From Nyssa sinensis (Eukaryota > Streptophyta > Magnoliopsida > Cornales > Nyssaceae), in NCBI GenBank assembly GCA_008638375.1, contig CM018048.1, positions 1,885,142 through 1,949,141 on the forward strand: DNA of 64,000 nt, given 5' to 3'. Positions 58,481 to 64,000 of the stretch are shown one piece after another (the stretch's first letter is position 1; each line of letters starts with the position of its first letter). The notes below the pieces were generated by a model. The model saw nothing but the letters and a program-made list of their open reading frames with translations, had not been told where the DNA came from and made no database searches. The position numbers and the translations under genes are program-made.

Positions 58481-59814
58481 CCCACAAAGTCATGCAATTA
58501 GTTCCAAATTTGTTCTCTAATTAACCAAGTTTATTAAATAGGAATTGTTCAACTAAACAATAACCGATTTTTGTAGGTATAAATTTAATACCAAATTCTA
58601 AATTTAAATACGACATGTTCTAAATAAATATATATTATACAAGTATAAAAATAAGTATAATAAAGAGTAAGAGAAAGACACCAAGTCTTACGTGGAAAAC
58701 CCTCATAGGGAATAAAATCCACAACCTGCAAGAAATCTCCACTATGAAACCAATCAAGTATAAAAAACATCAGACCTTAGAATACTAAACTTACTATAAT
58801 CTGTCATTGTCTTATTCTGTTAGTTAGTTCATCTACGGTCCTTTTTATAATATTATGTCATGCTCCGATTGCGTCTTCACGAACGTTTTTTTTCATAGAA
58901 ACTACTTTTTTTTACCAATCTGAGCTCCCACAGATCAACATAAGCTTGTGTTGTGGCAAAAAGTAAACCCGAAGACTCATTCTTAGGTACAAATTGTATC
59001 ACAATCACCAATGTGATTCAGGAACTATATGCACTATTATACTGAATATGAATTTAGGCTGTGAAATTCATAAGCGTATCAAAGTACCCATTAAAAATAT
59101 GTGCAAAGGCTGCTTCTCTGATACAAAATCGTAACTCTCTATATGCATGTAAAAAGTTTCGCGCATAATGTATTTATAAATCACCTAAACCTATTAGGGT
59201 TCAGATTTAGGGCAATTGAAATTTACTGAAATTTGGACATGCATTCAATTGAGATCGCGCTCTTCGTTCAGATGGGAAGATACTGTTTCTAAATGGATTT
59301 CTTAATTCGAACTGTAACGAACTATTCAGAAAAACTAAGTATCTAAGAGACTTTTTAAGATACATTTTAGTCACTTTTTGAGCTTACTAGTTTGGTAGCA
59401 CGTGCATTGTATGGACAATGTTATCTTTTATTAAAATGTATGTAATCAAAATTATGTTATTATATAACTTATAATTATTCAATAATTTAAACAAATCTAG
59501 TCGTTAATTGAGATAACTTGTATGTCAAATCGACTCAAAGAAAAGAATAGATCTAGTCATCAATTGATAAACGATTGAAATATGATGTAACAATTTAAAT
59601 CCAAATATGTGGATTTACATGGAAGGTTGGGGTTAAGAAAAGATTTGAACCCAAAATGAGAACTTTTTTTTATTGGTCTAATCCAAATTGATAAATATTA
59701 AGAATTATAGTGTTTTCATTTCTATTTTTATTTTATTTCTCATAATAAGGTATGAAAATCAAACTTTTGATTCCAACTTATCACTCCAATACTTCAACTA
59801 CCATGATATTTGGT
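58481..59814. other. Intergenic DNA
   Basis: No gene is supported. The stretch 58672-58730 ('accaagtcttacgtggaaaa...cctcataggg') resembles a dispersed plant repeat related to 33790-33830. Confidence 0.4.
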
Positions 59815-60480
59815 TTTTCTTTTTTAATTTAATTTTTGTATTTTTTTCTTGAGTTCCACTTTATTTTTATGATCACCTCATTGTTTTTAACTTTGATAAT
59901 TTGCTATACAGTAGATAATTTTTTACCCTTGGTTTTAGAATTTTTTTTACTAATGTTATGTTTTACAAAAAACAATAAAAAATAGGACTCTAATATATAC
60001 AGTGGGAAATAATTTCTTATGGTTTGAAAGTTTTCCTTTTAAATTTATAAAACTATTTTGTCGCGCTTTTTTATTTTATTTTATTTTTATATATATATAT
60101 ATATTTTCTTTTGAGTTCCACTTTTTTTTTTTTTTTTTATCGCATTGTTTGAAAATGTTTTTCTAGGATTTTAAAATTATTTGGTTCAATTATTTTCTTT
60201 TTTTTTTTAAACTATTTTTCTTTTAGGATTTTAAAACTATTTGATTGCACTTTTGTTGTTTTTTCTTTTAATTTTTTTTTGATTGATTTATTTTTCTTCT
60301 TTTGAGTCTGACTTTATTTTAACTTTTGGTTTGAAAGTATTTTTCTTTCAAGATTCTAAAACTATTTGATCATACTTTCTGAATTTATTACTTTGTTCTC
60401 TTTATTTTTTTTTTCTTTTGAGCCCACTTTATATTTAGGTTGATCATCTCATTGTTTTTTTTTTTTAAAAATTTTGTTAA
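59815..60480. repeat. T-rich degenerate repeat region
   Basis: Phrases such as 'tcttttgagttccacttt' and 'aggattttaaaactatttg' recur about four times with a period near 100-120 bp, among long T runs and a (TA)n tract near 60090-60104. It has no coding potential. Confidence 0.55.
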
Positions 60481-60977
60481 AAGTCTTTTTGAGAGAATCA
60501 ACAAAAAGTGACTTAAGCTATGGACAAGAGGCATACAGTGTAGAAGAAGTGATCCAATAAAAAGAGCCATCTTTTTTTGCTTAATTCATCTTTCTTTTTT
60601 TGGTTTATAACTTGCAACATAGTGTAGATCACAAAATTAAGAAAGCAACGATCCAATAAATTAGTTTCAAACAATTTTTGGTTGACACACACTATCTTAA
60701 TATAAACATACCATTAATAACTACAAAAGTTTATAAATCAGATAAAAAAAGATAAAACATAATGGACAGGATTGAACAATTAATAGATGAAAATCGTTTA
60801 TGGCATATCTTTTTAACTTTTGTGCATTTTATCATTCATTTTGAATATGTTTGTTTTATATATTGGATAATGATAGATTAACTATCTCATTTATTAATAG
60901 TGATAAGATTAGTAATCTCACATCTCTTTTTTCATTATTTTATCTATGCTATGAGTCATTATTTACTTTCGGTATTT
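60481..60977. other. AT-rich DNA left of the gypsy LTR
   Basis: No ORF or element recognised. Confidence 0.5.
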
Positions 60978-61530
60978 GATATACCATAAAAGGACAAGCC
61001 AATCAACACTTGACACGTATGACCACAGTCCGATTTATGTTCAACTAGCATGATTCTCGCTCAGCCAGCGACATCCAGATCATCATATAAGGTCGGAAAT
61101 GACCAACAAATATATCCAGAACTGACCACAGGGTCCAGACCATAGCTTCAGATCTCGTCACCGCCTTAGCGGATTCCGAGCAGAGAATAAGGAAGCAGTC
61201 TCCAATACGGAAACTACCATTTATGATTATCTCCATCTACGACTCAATGCCCACAAGGTATCTGCAATCTCCGATGATCATATCCCTATATTCATGGCGT
61301 CGAATCCTAATCAACTTAGGAAAGCTTCGGCCTATATATTAAACCCTAGAGGTACGCTTTTATTTTCATGCTCATTCTTTGACTTTCAATACAGTCTTTC
61401 AATTCCCTTACTCACTTAAGCATCGGAGCGGCTACCGCCGGAGCCAATCCGGTGGTTCTCTGATCATCTTTCTGAGTGTTCTACAGGTCACGGAGCCCTC
61501 ACGTGTTGCGAGTCAAAAAGTGCAGCATCA
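60978..61530 (+). mobile_element. 5' LTR of a Ty3/gypsy retrotransposon (left end tentative)
   Basis: The right end (GCAGCATCA, 61530) is fixed by the PBS that follows after three bases. TGAT at 60978 makes a TGAT/ATCA inverted pair with it and gives an LTR of about 553 bp. A TATA box (CCTATATATTAAACC, 61331-61345) lies at a suitable place, followed by a pyrimidine-rich transcribed part. The 3' LTR is outside the window, so the left end and target-site duplication cannot be checked. Confidence 0.55.
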
Positions 61531-61533
61531 GTT

Positions 61534-61551
61534 TGGCGCCGTCTGTGGGAA
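61534..61551 (+). other. Primer binding site, tRNA-Asp type
   Basis: TGGCGCCGTCTGTGGGAA begins like the complement of the plant tRNA-Asp 3' end (TGGCGCCGTTGCC...), matching through TGGCGCCGT. This type is common in Ty3/gypsy elements of the Tat and Athila groups. Confidence 0.65.
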
Positions 61552-61607
61552 CGACTAATCTCTACGTGCTTTATTCGTAAATTCATCTTTTTCCCCACCG
61601 GAAAACC

Positions 61608-63971
61608 ATGGCACCAAATCTCCGACCCCGACAGAATACTCAGAGTTCGCAAAACGCTCAGCGTCAGCCGCCTGCTCCACGCACAAGAGGACCAGCGGCC
61701 AACCCTATGCGACAAGAGATTGAAGCAATAAAACGACACAATGACCTGGTGCAGGAGCAGTTGCTAGCCATCACTAGAACGCTGGCCACGCTCACGCAGA
61801 ACCAAGCAGCGGCTTCTCCTAGCCCGCCGGCCAACTTCGTTGCAGGAACGCAACCCCCGGTTGCCACGGGGAATGAAGAACTTCGTGGGCAGGCCCCTAC
61901 TAACCAGCCTGAGCACCCTTCAGGCGTTGCTCACGATGGCCGAGATCCACAGCCATCAACAGTTCCTGGCTGGGGCACATCCGCTTTTGTCCCCGACGTG
62001 CATTACCGGAGCACTACTCGAGCCCCAACTCCGAGGGTTTCGGGAGCACCCCCGGCACCACAGGAACCTTATCATCCAGCGCCAGTCCCACCAGTTCGGA
62101 TTCCTCCTCCATCCGAAGGGCGCACTCCACCCTATTACCCTGAAGCCGAGGCTGTCAGGCAGGGTTCACAAGATGTCAGACTCAGAGACCCGCGAAGGGT
62201 AGAGGAGATTGCCGAGTCTATGGACCGGACAATCGGCTTAAGGGGACCTCAGAACCCTCCAGAGCAAGACGAACTGGCCAGGCTGCTCGGAAGGTTAGCC
62301 ACACCGTTCACCTTCGCCATCATGTCCGAAGAGAGGCCTAGAAAGTTCGTGGTGCCCAAATTCACTCTCTATGATGGATTTGGAGATCCAGGGGATCACC
62401 TATCTCATTATCAGCATACGATGGCCCTTCACGGAGCTTCAGATGCTTTCATGTGCCGAACGTTCATCACCAGCTTGAAGGGAACAGCTCTGAAGTGGTT
62501 CCACAACCTCCCTCCGAACTCAGTTGCCAGCTTTTACGAGCTCGGTAGACAGTTCTTGGATAGATTTATGACCAGCAGAAGGCTCAGAAGGGGGCCAGAA
62601 TTCCTGCTGAATGTTAAACAGACCAGGGAAGAATCCCTCCGGGCCTACATTGCCCGTTTCAACACCGAGCTCACTGAGATCACGGATTGCAGCCCGAAGT
62701 TCCTTGTTGTGGCCCTTACTGCCGGGCTTGCCCAAGGTGGCTTCAGAGATTCCCTGACAAAGAGCCCCCCGGCCGATATGGCAGCATTGATGGATCGGGC
62801 CAAAAAATACATCAACCTGGAAGAAGCCAACCGCCCAGCCCAGAAGGGCAAGGATCAGACCCAGAGGGATAATCCGAAGCGGGAGGACCATAAGAAGGAG
62901 GATCACAGAAGAGACTCCAACAAAAAGAGGGTCAGAAGCCCAGAGAAGAAAACAGCTCCCAGAGCGGTGTACAACTCCGCACCAAGGGAGTTCACCAACT
63001 TCACGCCTTTGAACACTACTCCGAACCAGGTACTCCGGCAGATCCGAGATCGGGAGAACCTGAGGTGGCCAGAACCGATCAAAGGAGATCCCAGCTTGCG
63101 GGACCAAAGTAAGTACTGCAATTTTCATAAAGATCATGGGCATACTACTAACACTTGCAGGACCCTCCGATATGAGATAGAACAGCTCATAAAGAAGGGA
63201 CGTCTTCGGGAGTTCGTCAAACAAGATGGAAGGCAGAACCCCCAAGAAGACAAGCCTCAGCAGCGGCCAGATCAGAGGCCCGAACAGAGGCAAGAGCAGC
63301 GGGAAGGACGAAACGAGCCTCAGAGGCAGAACAACCATGTTATCTACGTCCTCCATGCTGACTCCCCTGTTACAGGAATGTCCAACAGGGTGAGAAAAAG
63401 ATATGCTCGGGAGGCCAGAACCGCCCCAAACATCTTGCAGGTCTCCAACGTCGAAAAGAGGCTCAAGCCAGGGCCAGAGATCCAGTTCACCGAGCAAGAT
63501 CTAGCAGGGGTACACTGCCCTCACAGTGATGCCCTTGTTATCACCCTCAGAATCGCCAACTTCGAAACTAGAAGAGTCCTAGTCGACACTGGCAGCTCAG
63601 TCAATATCCTATTCTACGAACCGCTTAAGCGGATGGGCATAGACCAGGACAGCGTCAAGCCCACCACTGCCGTAATGGCAGCTTTTGATGGCAGCCTCAG
63701 CACCCCCCTGGGGAGAGTTGACCTTCCTACCACTATTGGGGAAGGTGAAGGGCAGAAGACCACCATCTCAGAGTACATGGTGTTGAACATGAAGTCTCCA
63801 TACAACGTCATCATTGGGAGACCCTGGTTACACCAGATAGGGGCGGTCACTTCGACCCTTCATCAGTGTCTGAAGTACGTCCACAATCAGAGCGTGCACT
63901 CGGTCCAGGGATGTCAGCCAACCTCACGAGAATGTCACGCTATTGCCCTCAAGGAGACAGCTCCAAAATAG
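61608..63971 (+). CDS. gag-pro: Ty3/gypsy gag-protease polyprotein, 787 aa
   Basis: The frame starts at ATG 61608, 57 bases after the PBS, and ends at TAG 63969-63971. A Pro/Gln-rich N-terminal 200 residues precede a retrotransposon gag (capsid-like) domain at about 240-400, with RKFVVPKFTLYDGFGDPGDH and ALKWFHNLPPNSVASF. A basic linker follows. A zinc-knuckle-like motif C504-x2-H507-x2-H510-x-H512-x4-C517 is present in place of the usual CCHC. A retropepsin-type aspartic protease has its active site at D660-T-G-S-S, with IIGRPWL further on. There is no frameshift or premature stop, so the copy is well preserved. Reverse transcriptase and integrase must lie beyond the window; the stop suggests pol is reached by readthrough, frameshift, splicing or a second ORF. 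Separate gag-pro and pol suggests a Tat/Ogre-like lineage, which is an inference. Confidence 0.9.
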   Translation: MAPNLRPRQNTQSSQNAQRQPPAPRTRGPAANPMRQEIEAIKRHNDLVQEQLLAITRTLATLTQNQAAASPSPPANFVAGTQPPVATGNEELRGQAPTNQPEHPSGVAHDGRDPQPSTVPGWGTSAFVPDVHYRSTTRAPTPRVSGAPPAPQEPYHPAPVPPVRIPPPSEGRTPPYYPEAEAVRQGSQDVRLRDPRRVEEIAESMDRTIGLRGPQNPPEQDELARLLGRLATPFTFAIMSEERPRKFVVPKFTLYDGFGDPGDHLSHYQHTMALHGASDAFMCRTFITSLKGTALKWFHNLPPNSVASFYELGRQFLDRFMTSRRLRRGPEFLLNVKQTREESLRAYIARFNTELTEITDCSPKFLVVALTAGLAQGGFRDSLTKSPPADMAALMDRAKKYINLEEANRPAQKGKDQTQRDNPKREDHKKEDHRRDSNKKRVRSPEKKTAPRAVYNSAPREFTNFTPLNTTPNQVLRQIRDRENLRWPEPIKGDPSLRDQSKYCNFHKDHGHTTNTCRTLRYEIEQLIKKGRLREFVKQDGRQNPQEDKPQQRPDQRPEQRQEQREGRNEPQRQNNHVIYVLHADSPVTGMSNRVRKRYAREARTAPNILQVSNVEKRLKPGPEIQFTEQDLAGVHCPHSDALVITLRIANFETRRVLVDTGSSVNILFYEPLKRMGIDQDSVKPTTAVMAAFDGSLSTPLGRVDLPTTIGEGEGQKTTISEYMVLNMKSPYNVIIGRPWLHQIGAVTSTLHQCLKYVHNQSVHSVQGCQPTSRECHAIALKETAPK

Positions 63972-64000
63972 CAATTAATTTTAAAGAAGAGTTATGGTAC
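63972..64000 (+). other. Start of the gag-pro/pol spacer
   Basis: Only 29 bases follow the gag-pro stop. Whether pol begins here cannot be seen. Confidence 0.4.

Noticed and set aside
62520..63497. 325-codon ORF on the minus strand
   Set aside because: It lies wholly inside the gag-pro coding region and mirrors its codon composition. It has no recognisable domain.

Overview
This window is nuclear DNA from a flowering plant, most likely a eudicot. It is AT-rich and gene-poor, its genes carry long GT-AG introns, and it holds plant LTR retrotransposons, SINEs and AT-rich foldback elements. The species cannot be named from the sequence. Two host genes are complete. The first is a 14-exon RBOHF-type respiratory burst NADPH oxidase on the + strand (26777-37356, 949 aa after splicing by eye). 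The second is a single-exon LEA_2/NDR1-HIN1-like membrane protein (44470-45027, 185 aa).

Layout: 1-9.9 kb is a nest of long-LTR elements. It has a minus-strand element reduced to LTR, PBS, about 270 bp, PPT and LTR; then a fragment of a related LTR; then a 4.1-kb solo LTR inserted in another related LTR fragment. 10-17.6 kb is AT-rich intergenic DNA with foldback elements, a 191-bp tandem duplication, an array of about 155-bp repeats and a SINE. 17.8-19.3 kb is a solo LTR with a perfect target-site duplication and a GC-rich minisatellite. 19.3-26.2 kb is intergenic with more foldback copies. 26.2-37.5 kb is the RBOHF gene, whose introns 4 and 5 carry a foldback element and two SINEs with target-site duplications.

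38.7-44 kb holds a decayed gypsy-type LTR, a small MITE, another foldback copy and a 148-bp tandem duplication upstream of the LEA_2 gene. 48.2-58.3 kb is a second retroelement nest. It includes an LTR with repeated GGTCATTT motifs, a probable Copia LTR with GTCGAC motifs, a decayed plant-mobile-domain-like reading frame on the minus strand, and a 4.03-kb solo LTR with a perfect CTCTT duplication. 58.5-61 kb is T-rich. From about 60978 to the window end lies the 5' part of a well-preserved Ty3/gypsy element: LTR, tRNA-Asp-type PBS and an intact 787-aa gag-protease ORF.

The two host genes show no operon-like link. RBOHF makes apoplastic superoxide in abscisic-acid, lignification and defence signalling. 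The LEA_2/NHL protein is a probable plasma-membrane stress protein. No new enzymatic system was found. The observations most worth following are structural: a deletion junction filled from two identifiable nearby templates, a GC-AG intron and an echo of an EF-hand exon in RBOHF, an upstream ORF in its leader, and the foldback family seen seven times here.
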